Positions 1-12,754 of a stretch of 64,000 bases of DNA are shown here, one piece after another (within the stretch, counting starts at the first letter, position 1; every line of letters begins with the position of its first letter). Origin of the DNA: Diphasiastrum complanatum (Eukaryota; Streptophyta; Lycopodiopsida; Lycopodiales; Lycopodiaceae); the NCBI GenBank assembly GCA_029204225.1, contig CM055096.1, positions 75,553,521 to 75,617,520 of the forward strand, given 5' to 3'. The notes under the pieces were generated by a model. The model saw only the letters and a list, made by a program, of their open reading frames with translations. It was not told the origin of the DNA and did no database searches. Both the position numbers and the translations under genes were made by a program.

Positions 1-66
1 ACAAGATATCATCAAGATAGTGAACCAATGGATAGATGAAGCCAAGAGAACTCATGTATAAGCATG

Positions 67-210
<144 letters not shown>

Positions 211-295
211 ATATTTTTTTCCATGAGTTTACATCCTTTTATAGCAGGTCCATGTCCCATTAATGAATCTTTGATTTTCCTCCATAACAAAAACC

Positions 296-1375
296 CTATA
301 TCTTTCTAGATCCATTAGTTGATTTTACAGCATGAAAACCAATATACACTTTCACAGCATCATCTACACAAGAAGATTCTCCAAAATGTGTGAGTAAAGC
401 AAAGTGTGTCACTTCCACTTGCTTACCTTTCTCTTGATCATCAAAGATATCAAAGATATTCATCTTCAAACTTGAACCTTTGGAAATACTCCCTCTCAAA
501 CATATGATCTAGATCCAACAAGATCTCATCAATGCTTGATCTCGAATTTCCACAAAGGTTAGTGAAAACAATGCCACCATCATAAAGCAAAGAATAGATT
601 CCAAACTTTCCATCCATCATGAAGTAGAGTAGGTGAAGATGAGTATCAAACCTAATAGATCCAGACCCCCTTGAGTCCATAACAAACCTCAATAAGCTCA
701 CCAATGAGATCTCCCTTGCCTTGAAGAAATTGCCTCTCGATTTGCTCCATGTAGTCTTCTCCAACCAACCTTTTGCCATCTTGATCATGAGTGAACGATG
801 CAGAATCCTTTGAATTGATGAAGAGATGTGAGATCCATGTCTTGGATCTTCCCAAGAACCAATCTTCCATTGCTCTTTTCTTCATAAGACTCTCTCTTAA
901 TGATTGCATCATAAGAAATCTCAAAAACATTAGAAGCCATGAAAAAAATGATTAGTACCTTCAACATAAGGATGATTGAAGTACTCTCTTTTTTCAAACA
1001 AGAACTTCTACTCAATGTTTTAGGTAATGACTCATATGATAATGATTCTTCCTCGCTATCATTCACAATGACATCATTCAAAGTACATCCTACTTTGAAC
1101 TCTTCACATACTTCTCTTCTTCTTGACTTGTGACTATCTCCCTCACCAAGTCTCATTATAGAACCATTTGATCTACTCTCTTTATGAAGACATGTGACTC
1201 CACTTGCTGCAAAAATGACTTTCTTGGAATCAAAACAAAGAAATGTAGAAGAACCATCTCCTTCATGCATGCACCTAGCAACATCTTTTTTCATATGATC
1301 AAAGAAATCATTAGCAACAATCTTTTCCAAGGAAGAACCTTCACCATCTCCCATTACAGGAATTCTTGAGTACAA
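296..1375 (-). pseudogene. Decayed minus-strand ORF block, unrecognised
   Basis: Four overlapping minus-strand open frames (785-1375, 652-930, 450-788, 296-499) follow one another in different frames, as expected for one frameshifted coding region. The first, 196 codons, starts MYSRIPVMGDGEG and is charged and serine-rich. I recognise no domain, catalytic motif or zinc knuckle. The style (long, low-complexity, Glu/Ser/Lys-rich, next to a GA array) resembles the minus-strand ORFs of the LTR element at 9-11 kb, so a retroelement origin is possible, but I see no sequence match. A non-coding explanation cannot be excluded. Confidence 0.25.
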
Positions 1376-1990
1376 AAGGGCCGTATAAGAAATGCCACAT
1401 AGGATGGATGAATTCGTAAAATTAAAAAAGTGCCTGCCCGCAGTAGTTCGAATACAAGACCGCTCTTGTTACAGTCATGGTCACAGTCATGGTTAACTAA
1501 GGTTTCTCTCGGGAAAAATCATGCCTCGGGAGAAATAAACTCTTGGGAGAAGAGAGAGTGGGAGCAAGAATTGAAAAGAAGAGCACCAACTACATTACAT
1601 TATAGATTGAACAAACTAGAGGAAAAATAGATGGACGTCATTATAACATTTTCATCAATTAGTAGTCACAATCTTTAAATGCTTCATAAAATGCCGACAT
1701 CTCTCGAGAGAAAAGAGAGATGGCAAGATTTGAAAAAAGAAGAGTGACAACCAAAATACACGGATTGAGAAAACTCAAAACTCAAAAATAAAAAATGAGC
1801 ACCATGACAACATTTGAATCAAAGATCAATCTTATTCTTCAAGTGCTACGTAAAATGATAAACTGGTATGTGAAATTTATAAAGGCACTGAGTATGTTTC
1901 ATTCATTTATTTTTTTGTTGAACTGATATTGGATTGTATCCTACTTTTTCTTCTTGCAATGAAAAAATTTCATCTCCATATAGATCTTCC
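1376..1990. other. Gene-free interval
   Basis: AT-rich sequence with no coding signal I can support. A short plus-strand open frame at 1430-1630 has no recognisable features. Two similar stretches containing CTCGGGAGAA/CTCGAGAGAA-type words occur near 1520 and 1700, suggesting old repeats. Confidence 0.4.
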
Positions 1991-1995
1991 TGAAG

Positions 1996-4980
1996 AATAT
2001 GCTCCTTTGATTAAAAGAGGTGTCAAGCATCTTGCTTATCAATTGATAATTGTTTGCGCTATAGGGCTGACGGAAAAACAAATCTAGACCTCTGGGTAGA
2101 CGGGACATTATATCCTAAAGGTCCATATTTTGTGCAACATCTCAAATTTTCTTTTGCTACTCAATTGATATATTTTGTCTGTCATAGAAAGAGTGGTTTG
2201 CTAGGTTATTGTGAAAGATTAGAAGAATATGATAGTGCATTTTCAATGGGAGGAATTGATTGTTTAGAGGATGTAATTAGACAAATATCTTCATATTGTG
2301 CTCAAAAAGACAATATTTTGCGAATAAAATGGCTAGAGAATGAGGTTCTCTTAAAAGAAAATGAAAATCTACAGAATAATAGTGAATTATTACAAAAAAT
2401 CATAGTGAGTACAAGAAAAGACATTGATCAAATGAAAATAGAATTGAATAATGACCTCGTACATACTCACAACTTTTGAAAGATGTTGACTTGATAGGTA
2501 ACAAGGTAAAAAGAAAAAAAAATTACAGATCTGCATCGGTTGGGAATCAAAATGTGAAAGACACTATAGGCAAGTCTTTGGGCTCTGTGTTGACAACAAA
2601 ATCAACTGAGTCTTGTGATGACCAATAATCGAAACAGTCATGTTAAGATAAAAAATTGTTGATGCAAAATCTTGAGTACAATAGAGCATTTAACAAAAAT
2701 TATTTTATGTTGTTTAATGAACTTATGACCACCTAAGTAATGAGACAATGCCTTTACTGCCATGATAATTGTTTCGCCTTGTGCACTGAACTTCGAATGG
2801 GCAACACAAATCTCATGGTTTTTGAAAATTTTGAGATCATTTCCAAAGCCGATGTCCTTGTTAAATTTGTCTGAGTAGGTTCAAAAGCCACCTCATCGAA
2901 TGGCAAATTTGTCAATAAGAATGGCCTCCTGAAACTATGAAAATTAAAATGTTAGTTCTTACGATGAATATAAACAATATGCAAAACTAGTTGCATGCAT
3001 AAAAAATAAAAGAACTCAGACATTCAACGACATCTCTTCAATCAATTCGGGGTGGTCTATTTTGTGACCCTTTTGCGAGCTTAACTCATTTGGTTGGTAT
3101 GTTTTTTGAGGCCCAAATTCAAATTGGGTCTAGAAAGCAATGGACTCATCAGTTTATTACAAACATTTTTCATTTTTTCTGGAAAGTCTGTTACTTTTGA
3201 CTGGAGCATTCAAGTGTATCATCATCGACCTCATCATCTACTCCACAAACAATGTCATTATACTCAAAATCTAGAATGTCAAAAAACTCACCTAATGTTT
3301 TGGCTAAAATACATAACACTTCATCTTCACGATAGTAAAAAAAAAGCGCACAAGTTAGGTATATAGAGATAACTTTCATTATCTATGTGATATTTAAGTA
3401 AATCAAAAAATGATCGTGAAGGAATTTCATTTGATTCATCCATAGCACATTCGGTCTCTCCTATAAATGTAGATCGATTATCATATGGGTCAAATTCTAT
3501 GATATTGACATCTTTTATGTCAGTTTCTTCAAAAAACTTGACTATATCCTTGATCTTCTGATCTCGTGAAGAGGAGGAAGGTGAAGTTTGCATGGATGTT
3601 GAGCATTCCACTTCATTCGGGATCAAAATAATCAAATATAAAATAATTGCAGATTGATATTATATTCAAATAATCTACACTTCTTGCGACAAACTTGGCA
3701 GTAACCAGAGAACTTAAATTTCTCATAAAATTTTGTATACAATCGATCCAATCTTCAGATGAATTTCAACATGCTTGACAATATCAGTGTAATGCAAAAA
3801 AAGCCATGTTCTCAAACGTTTGCAAAGGCAATGTAACAAAATTTTTGAGTTGAGTATTCAGTCCGTCAATCCAAATGATTATTAAAAATGCAATTGTAAG
3901 TATCATTGCAGTTTTATTTTTATGCAACTAAATTCAACTCTGTTCTTTTATGCAGATTTATTTTTATTTAGCAGACCAACTTTGGATACCTATTTGGAAA
4001 CTCATATCTATTTTATCATGCAGATTTATATCCATCAAATATAAAGGAATGGGAGCCCACACAGTCACTTGCAGGTATATTGGATGTCATACATTCAGAT
4101 ATAGGGAAATTGCAGTACAAAGGCCGATCTTCAAAAGAACTTGTTGATAGTGGAATCTAATTTTATGAATCACTTTACATTTCAGATATGCATGGAAGAT
4201 TTGGGAATCTTGAGGCCCTTCCACTTCCAAGCTTGGATAGTGAAGAATGGATTACTTGTGACAACATTGTTTCATAATCATTCTGATGCAAGCTCTAACT
4301 GATGTAAAGAATTCTATGAAAATAAGTACTGAGTCCAAAAATGTCCAATTAAGTTGGTTTATTTCTTTGAATGTATTATTGACTTTTTTTTTTCGATTGA
4401 AAATGTGCATTAAACATCGACATTATTTCTTTGTAAGGATTTGTTAAATGATACATTGTCAGAACTTATAAACAAAGGTTGGGACCATAAATCAAATGGA
4501 GAAATAGATTGCAGAATAAGAAAAGACTCCATTTGCTTTCGATATCAAATTGAAAGACAAACGTTGAGCCTTAATTTTAATTATCAAAGATGGAAAACGA
4601 GTGGTACAACATGGATATCATTCGATCAAGACAGAGAACAAGATGGACACAATAATGGAAAGCAAACTGACATTACATACAATGACGAACTCATTACTAC
4701 TATTGAAGTTGAAGAAGACTGGAGCCTTCACTATATCCAAATAGAGCTTGTTTTATTACAATACGAACTTCCTCAATACTTTAGGTTCATTGTTCATGAG
4801 AAACTGATAAGTTTATGAATATTTAATTTTATTTGATGCAATAATCTGTTAGCAATACAAAGTTATGTTTTATGCAGTATTTAATAAAACATTTTTTCTT
4901 TTGCAGATACAGAAAAGACAAGAACAATTTACAAAATTCAAAGATCTAGGTAAGAGGATCAAGGAAGTAGAAGAGCCATG
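1996..4980 (+). pseudogene. Exon-like plus-strand ORFs of an unrecognised, probably broken gene
   Basis: Several plus-strand open stretches look like exons of one locus. At 1980-2479 a frame beginning FHLHIDLPEEYAPLIKRG shifts near 2060 and continues as a 140-codon frame ending in a coiled-coil-like tail (about 2330-2479). At 4020-4260 there are short frames such as EWEPTQSLAGILDVIHSDIG. At 4441-4818 a 125-codon frame reads on to its stop. At 4905-4975 a charged helix (QEQFTKFKDLGKRIKEVEE) follows a TTGCAG acceptor-like site. Frame changes and stops suggest a pseudogene or an interrupted gene. I do not recognise the family. A minus-strand acidic frame at 3327-3635 overlaps and is not supported independently. 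Confidence 0.25.
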
Positions 4981-5454
4981 ATATGCAAAATCAAGCACAC
5001 GAGATGGTAAAAATAAATGTATTGTGTTGAAGCATTTTATATCAATAAAAATGACCTCAAACATTGGCCTTTTTTACAAACTATGCTTCATTATGAAGAT
5101 CTGACTACTTTTTCTTGTGGCCGTGTTGACTTTCCCTTTCTTCGGTCTATGCTCCATCGACTTGATTTGTTCTTTAACAATAGATGTCTCATTATAAAAT
5201 GCAACACCTTTGTGATCCATAATAGCAACATAAGACCTTGCTTCTAAATCAGCCTTATCATTTTTAGGATCACATATTACTGCCTTTGTAAGGATGAGTT
5301 TGATTAAATCTTGTCTAAATTTATACACATGGTTACATGTGTACACACCAAGCGAGAACTGCAAACACACACAAAATTGAGTTGAGAAATACAGTCACAT
5401 TCATGATGAAAAATTCATAAAGTAGAAAACAAGGCGGATCATGATGCTCACTTG

Positions 5455-6183
5455 CAACAACTTGAATCAGTCCATAACTACTACATTAGGGAATAAAGCA
5501 AATCCATTTGACTTTGGATCTGGGCACATCAATCCCATTGCTGCAGCAGATCCATGACTTGCTTATGAGACCCAGCCCAAAGACTATGCCTTTTTTCTCT
5601 GTAGAGCTGGATATAGCAATTCAGAAATCCAATTTATAACTAGTCTTAATTTCACATGTGGCAAAAAAGTCCCCTCAATCAGCAACCTCAACTATCCCTC
5701 AATTAGCATAAACATTAACAATAAACCTTGGACTATGACAAGGACGATGACAAATGTAGAATCAATAAGGAGCACCTACAATGTGACCGTGCAAGCACCA
5801 GATGGAATTTTGGTGAAAATAGTCCCAACGACCTTATATTTTGCTGCTCAAGGAGAGCAAAAGTTTCACCTTAAAATTCAACTTCACCATGTCTATGCCT
5901 TCACAGAGCAGATATTTGTTTGGATGTTGCAAGTGGTTTGATGGAATCCATGTTGTGCAAAGCCCTATAGTTGTTAGTACAATTTAGGGGAATCTCCTTA
6001 TGATTTATGAGAAATTATTCAAGGGATGTACCATGCACTTCCTCAATTGCTCACTACTCTTGGGAAATGTATACTAACATATGATTTCACATTTACAATT
6101 TGCATATGTAATAAATGGTTGCACTTTCTTCAATGTTGAGGTTATGTGACTTGTTAGATGGTATTTGTTTCATGAAAAAGATC
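5455..6183 (+). pseudogene. Subtilase pseudogene fragment: last exon plus 3' flank
   Basis: This stretch is a diverged copy, in plus orientation, of the last exon of the intact subtilase at 15777-16324 and of about 200 bp of its downstream flank (to the shared ATGAAAAAGATC at about 15580). The copied exon encodes the end of the S8 domain and the Fn3-like C-terminal domain. It is broken: CCA GGA is CCA TGA near 5550, and small indels shift frame near 5600, 5850 and 5900. The rest of the gene is not adjacent, so it cannot make a protease. It pairs with the oppositely oriented fragment at 6821-8036. Confidence 0.9.
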
Positions 6184-6820
6184 CAAAGAGAATGAACAAG
6201 AATCTTGATAATGCTAGACCAAGGAATGAAGAAACACCTTTATATGATAATGTATAAAAGTTTAAGATACATTGTCTCTTTTCTAGTTTTGAGAAACTAT
6301 TCTATTATATACCTAGATACGTGACATGAATGTTTCATTTATGTGAGAAGTGTTTGTCCCTATTTGATTTTTTTGAGTTATGTAACTAGTTGCTAGTTTA
6401 GTGCATGTTAGTTGTCATTTGTAACGAGGCATAAGATGTTTGAATGTTTGTGAGTTTGTTCAATTTGAAAATGTTAAAGTTGAAAGCTCCAAGGAGCATG
6501 GTAGGAAATGTTAGTAGGTATAGTTTTTTAGGAAATTTTGTAATACTATATTATATCTACTCAATGGCCTACATAAAGCTACTATATGTATTGTGTATGT
6601 TGTGAATGTTGTTGATTGTTGCTTTAATAAGTTCAGAATTGTGTATGTGAGTGCAATTTTAGAAAGAGTGTAAAAAGTTTCAAGGCTAAAAAATGTAGTC
6701 ATTTTTTCTTTGTTGTGCAATGTATGTAAAAAATTCACACGAACAAGATAATTGTTTACATTTTGATGATGCCTCCACATACAAACTATTATATATCTCA
6801 TGAAACAAAATTGAAAAAAA
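6184..6820. other. AT-rich spacer between the two subtilase pseudogene pieces
   Basis: I see no gene. The sequence does not match the corresponding part (exons 7-10) of the intact subtilase, so it is either inserted DNA or sequence at the rearrangement breakpoint. Confidence 0.4.
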
Positions 6821-8039
<1,219 letters not shown>

Positions 8040-8059
8040 TATGAGAATGACTTAAAACC

Positions 8060-8672
8060 ATTATGAATAAAATGATCACTTCATTTTCCAAATATTCTAG
8101 AAATAAGCAACTCAAGTATAAATGGGTTCAAGAGTCACAAAGTTTTAAATGGTCTTGTTCTAAAAAGCTAAGCGATGCATGGTGCTCTATTGATAGAGAT
8201 CTATTATGCCTTTGGAATACCTTCCTTATTGATAATTGTATTGTAATGATAAGTATATTTCAAATAAATTTGGTCATGTTCTTTTTATAATTTATGGAAT
8301 TATTAGAAGTCTGTATCTATGGCAATCTTTGGAAAAGGTCTTAAATCACATCATTCCTCAACAAATCGACATTACTCTTTGGTTTAGGGTTTAGGAGATG
8401 ATACTGTGAACACACATGCTTTATTTTGTAAGAAAGACGCCCTTACATTCTTAAGAACAAGAAATGGATCCATATCAAAAATATTTCTCCTGTTAAATTA
8501 GCAAAGGCCAATAACGAACACCTTTGGCTCACTGAAAACTTGTATGTTAATGGCATAAACAAAGCACAACACAATCCATGCTTCCTCTGTATTCACTTTG
8601 TTAGGAAGCTTGCTATTGAAAGGCTTGATAGCCCTTATTTCACCCCATTTTCTGATAGCTTATCTAATTAAG
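8060..8672 (+). pseudogene. Relic of a reverse-transcriptase-type gene, left part
   Basis: Plus-strand fragments with shifting frame read KYKWVQESQSFKWSCSKK (about 8115), AIFGKGLKSHHSSTNRHYS (about 8320-8385) and NEHLWLTENLYVNGINKA then LCIHFVRKLAIERLDSP (about 8515-8640). I read these with the RYIDDI-containing relic at 13588-14093 as the two halves of one reverse-transcriptase ORF (Penelope-like or rvt type), split by the LTR element between them. Large parts of the fingers and palm are missing. The assignment rests on weak resemblance and on the shared position either side of the insertion. Confidence 0.35.
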
Positions 8673-8951
8673 CAGTCCTTGGCACGTGTGATATCACTCC
8701 TATCCATGTGAAATAGCTTTTCCTACCAATAAAATGATGCCAAGTGGCATATAGCTAGAAAACTAGATTTTGGCCATTTTAGCCACTAGATCTCAAATGA
8801 AATGGTATGTAGAACCTATATGACTCATCTAAATGATAAATGCATTTATTTCACACGTGGGAACAGGCTCCACACATGTCTAATGATGATATTTACTACT
8901 CATAATGGTATTTACAAGATTTGATCAAGTTAGCTTTTGCCAATTTTAACA
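8673..8951 (-). repeat. Truncated 3' LTR of element A
   Basis: Closely similar to 13325-13587 of the 5' LTR, running from GCAGTCCTTGGCACGTGTGA to TTTTAACA. On the minus strand it begins TGTTAAAA. Homology to the 5' LTR stops at 8673, so the R/U5 end is missing and no target-site duplication can be read. Confidence 0.85.
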
Positions 8952-8963
8952 CTCCTCCTCAAA
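8952..8963 (-). promoter_or_regulatory. Polypurine tract of element A
   Basis: On the minus strand the sequence TTTTGAGGAGGAG directly precedes the LTR start TGTTAAAA, the position where plus-strand DNA synthesis is primed in LTR elements. Confidence 0.7.
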
Positions 8964-9076
8964 ACTAGCTTGATGATATTGAGATTGACTCCATGGGCTG
9001 AATTGGTCTTCAAATATGGATCCTTGCTAGTTCAAAGGTATGAAGATCAGCCAATGAGCTTGATGTTGATCCGAAA

Positions 9077-10225
9077 TCACCATATCCATGATAATGCCTC
9101 TTTGATGTTGACTTTTTTGATGAACTTGAGAGCTTTGCACCATCCTAGGACCTCTTTCATTGATTTGTTCCATCCTTGAAGCATATGGTTGATCCAAAAG
9201 CTCCTCCTCCTTGAAAATAGCTGCAACTCCATGAGAAAATAAAGATTCCTTCTTGACTCATGAGGATCACAAAGATCCAACATCATGTTACCAAGATCTC
9301 GAGGATTAGGCTCATCAACATTGGTAAGACTATGCATGCTATAATAACAAAGAGTTTGTATCATATCTTCATGCTTGGTTACCATGCTAATCTCAGATCT
9401 AATGAGGCTAGATACTTCATTATGGAGATAAGTTTCCTTAGAGGATGATTCACTTTCTCTCATAAAGAGTTTACAATTTGCCTCAATACATGAAAAAAGA
9501 CAATTTTTCATACTATGAGTGGACAACTCACTCTTGCTCTTGCAAGACTCAAGAACATACATTTGATGAAATAACCATTTGCTTTCTAATTGATCTAAAA
9601 TCAATTTCATATCATTAAGAACATCAACTATGTTCTTAAGAGAGACACCATACTCAACTAGTATTGCTTTACCCCAACTTTGAGATGCAAAAGTCTCACT
9701 AAAGCAAATTGATTCACCAAATGACATAAGAGAAGCAAGCATGAGATGTATACTACTTGAAATGTGCTCCTCTTGCCCTTGAAATGTGAGCCATATGAGC
9801 TCAACCATGTCTCTTGATATTCTTCTTGGAATCATAACTTGAGAAGGACTCTCCTCCTCAATCCTTAACACACTTGAACCTCGAGATGACTCCTCAAGAT
9901 CAACTTCTTGGTGCTCCTCCTTGATGGAAATCCAAGACCTCCATGTCTCAAAATGATCACAACAAACATGATCATATAATGCGCATTTCATATGATCATC
10001 AACATTACCTATGCTAGAAACATGAGTCCAATAATCACCACAACTTGGCATGATTTTTCTAATATTGAAATCAAGAAGTATTTCCATCTCAATAAGGCTA
10101 ACTACTTGCTTATGGATATAAGTGTCCACTTTGGATGCTTCACTTATTCTCATAAGAAGTTTACAACTTGCCTTTAAAATTGAAAATTTACAATCTTCAA
10201 CATTATGAATGAACGCATTATTCAT
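9077..10225 (-). CDS. Hypothetical ORF of element A (382 codons)
   Basis: This is the longest uninterrupted frame in the element. It starts MNNAFIHNVEDCKFSILKAS and is rich in Ser, Leu and Cys. It has an internal near-repeat: NCLFSCIEANCKLFMRESES-type text resembles CKFSILKASCKLLMRISEAS at the N-terminus, and HNEVSSLIRSEI resembles HKQVVSLIEMEI. The protein thus seems to contain two diverged copies of a ~60-residue unit, about 150-180 residues apart. I see no zinc knuckle, DSG protease motif or integrase/RT motif. It lies downstream of the gag-like frame 10267-10965 in the same orientation, separated by about 40 bp. Its function is unknown. Confidence 0.45.
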   Translation of the reverse strand: MNNAFIHNVEDCKFSILKASCKLLMRISEASKVDTYIHKQVVSLIEMEILLDFNIRKIMPSCGDYWTHVSSIGNVDDHMKCALYDHVCCDHFETWRSWISIKEEHQEVDLEESSRGSSVLRIEEESPSQVMIPRRISRDMVELIWLTFQGQEEHISSSIHLMLASLMSFGESICFSETFASQSWGKAILVEYGVSLKNIVDVLNDMKLILDQLESKWLFHQMYVLESCKSKSELSTHSMKNCLFSCIEANCKLFMRESESSSKETYLHNEVSSLIRSEISMVTKHEDMIQTLCYYSMHSLTNVDEPNPRDLGNMMLDLCDPHESRRNLYFLMELQLFSRRRSFWINHMLQGWNKSMKEVLGWCKALKFIKKVNIKEALSWIW

Positions 10226-10266
10226 GATCTTATTGAAACCAACAAAAATACATTATGAAGACATTT

Positions 10267-10965
10267 TCATTTCCTTGACTTCATATTCAATGTAAGTTTA
10301 CAAGGAAAACATGCTTTGCTATCTATTAAGGCATCACACTCAGCTAGTATTGCCTTAATCCACCTTTGAGATACAAAAATCTCTTCAAAGCAAAATAGTT
10401 CTTCATAAGATTTCATGAGAGCATAAATGAAACTATTTTCATTTTGTGAATGCTCCTCCTTAATCTTTCTTGGTTTCTCTTGGACCATAACAATAAATTT
10501 GAACTTTTCTAAAGTTCTAAGCAAAATGCTTTCCAAGGACATGAAATAAATCCAAGTGACATTTATCTTTGCATCTTGAACCAAAAAATTCACTTTCAAA
10601 TGCAAAACTTCAAAAGGTTTGAAATGTGTGATGATGGACTTTTGAAGACAAATCTTGTAAGTCCTTGTGAGACTCCAAGCCTCATGCATATTTCCACAAA
10701 GGAAACACCTTTCCTTGGATTTGTCCTTCTTGCCTTTGCACTTTGAACTTGAAGCTCCATCCTTTACCTCGGCCCCCTTGCTTTGGTTCTCCTTGGATGG
10801 ATTGGTCTTCATTTTGTAGCATCTTGAGACAAAACAATCTCTCTTGCCACAAAGGTTGCATTTAGGATCCTTAATTGCCTCCAATAGGTTGCCACCTATT
10901 GATGCCATGATGAGGAAGTAAAACCTAGTGATATGACTTTTCATAATGTAATTTGTGACTCTCAA
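10267..10965 (-). CDS. Gag-like ORF with degenerate zinc-knuckle motifs (232 codons)
   Basis: Near residues 36-51 there is CNLCGKRDCFVSRCYK and near residue 86 CFLCGNMHEAWS. The first has the Cys-x2-Cys spacing with a cysteine-rich continuation. The second has Cys-x2-Cys-x4-His but lacks the final cysteine. Between them is a Lys/Ser-rich stretch. Such knuckles are typical of retroelement Gag nucleocapsid parts. Downstream, a second copy of the motif family seen in the 382-codon ORF appears (ELFCFEEIFVSQRWIKAILA resembles SICFSETFASQSWGKAILV), so the two ORFs share ancestry or were one reading frame. Confidence 0.5.
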   Translation of the reverse strand: MRVTNYIMKSHITRFYFLIMASIGGNLLEAIKDPKCNLCGKRDCFVSRCYKMKTNPSKENQSKGAEVKDGASSSKCKGKKDKSKERCFLCGNMHEAWSLTRTYKICLQKSIITHFKPFEVLHLKVNFLVQDAKINVTWIYFMSLESILLRTLEKFKFIVMVQEKPRKIKEEHSQNENSFIYALMKSYEELFCFEEIFVSQRWIKAILAECDALIDSKACFPCKLTLNMKSRK

Positions 10966-12740
10966 GAAATAGATTTGAACACATTCAACAATCTAGAAGG
11001 ATCTACACAAGATGTAGACCACAAATTTTGAATCATATCTCTTTCAACCTAGTCAATTGGAAACTAATCTTTGCTTTGATCACTAAGACAAAAGCACTCT
11101 ATCAAATCACAAAAATCAGATCCAAACACCCCTATTGGACTCAACAAATACCAATGAATCTTCCTCTTGAGAGTTGGAATGGATTTGAAAAGATTTGACA
11201 CCTAGATTTTCCTTTTCTCTTGATTAGTTCTCTCAACTTTTGAGATTCTTGAACAAAGTATGGGTTTTGTTTCAAATACTTGAAAATGAAACTTGGTCAC
11301 TTCTTTTGGATTCACTCTTGACCCAAATAATCTCACTCTTGAGATTTGGATTGAATTTGATTTGATTTGACAACAAAAGAAACCACTAATTTTCACAAAA
11401 AAAGGATCTACACTAGATCACAAAAACTTGACATGTATACTTGATTCAAACACACAAAGATCAAATCCAATCACCCCTTTTGGAATCCCTCTTGACCCAA
11501 ATAATATCACTCTTGAGATTTGTAATGGACATGAAATGGTTTGATAACAATCTATGTCAATAATTTTTCACCAAGCTTAAAATTTAGACATCTAGAGATT
11601 CACAAAGATCCCAACCATGCATGAACACTCAAATATGGACTCCTCCATGTTCTAGACTCCCAATGGGATCACAAATTGACCCTCACACTCTCACAAAGAA
11701 AGTTGAATAGAACTTATTTGAGTTTCATACATATAATGTCAAAGTTTTGCTCAAAAAATTGAATTCATTCACCCCTATTGGACTCCACCAAGTACCAATG
11801 ACTCTACCTATTTAGAGTTGGAATGAAATTCAAATTTTCAGAAATGTGATGCTTCTCTCTCACTAAGATATGTGCTTACAAAGAGCTAATTCCACTTAGC
11901 AAGATTTGATCACAATGAATAAGACAATTTTTCCACCAAAGTCAAGAATTGAGTTACTAGTTCTTGCCCTCTACAAAGGAAGGATCTCTTGAAAATTTTG
12001 GATCAACCACAACACATATGCCTCACTCACATTTATGACTTTAATTAAAGCCAAAAACACACTCACACACTTGAGTAGGGGTGAACAATGTGACTTGGAT
12101 CTCAAATTTTTCTCCTAGTACTTGCCAACAATTCTTATCACCTTGTATTGGTAGATTTTGCCTTTATGAGTGTTTGTGCTTTAGAAATTCACTAAGATTT
12201 CACTTGGAGGACTGATCCAAGAGTGTCTTCTAGCATTTAGATGCTTCTAGACTCAGCCCTTTCACTCTTGAACAAATCTAGAATGAAGGTATAATGGATT
12301 TCAATCTCTCCCCTTGCAAATCACTCCTTAATCTTTGGTTTATAGCACTCTTTCTCTCTCAACTTCAATGTACACTCAAAAATCAGAGAATCAACTTCAA
12401 TGTACTGTAAACAAGCTTTAATCCATCTATATGATTGATCTAAACCAAGAACAAATCAATGGAATAGAAACAATGCAAGTGAAAGCTTGAAAAATGCACT
12501 AAATTGACTCAAAATTGGGTTTATGAAGCTCAAAATGCACCAAACTGAATTTTACAGTCCAAAACAGGTCTGGTATGGAACCACACGTGTGGAAAGTACA
12601 CCTTCATCCCACAGCAAGATTTGGTACAAATATGATGGTTCTAGCTATCCATTCAACCTCGTTACCTCAATATTAGCTTGTTTCCAAAAACCTGCCAATT
12701 TGGGTATAGTTTAGACCAATGACTTAAATGCACTTGTACT
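10966..12740 (-). other. Leader region of element A, no ORF
   Basis: This AT-rich stretch lies between the primer-binding site and the first ORF. It contains repeated phrases of the type 'TTGGACTC(C/A)ACCAA..ACCAATGA' and 'CTCTTGAGA' near 11140-11170, 11290-11350, 11485-11520 and 11780-11820, which looks like a loosely repeated unit. No coding potential is evident. Confidence 0.5.
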
Positions 12741-12754
12741 TGGCTCTGATACCA
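12741..12754 (-). promoter_or_regulatory. Primer-binding site of element A (tRNA-Met-i)
   Basis: On the minus strand the LTR end is followed by TGGTATCAGAGCCA, the canonical plant LTR-element primer site complementary to the 3' end of initiator methionine tRNA. This fixes the LTR boundary at 12755. Confidence 0.9.
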
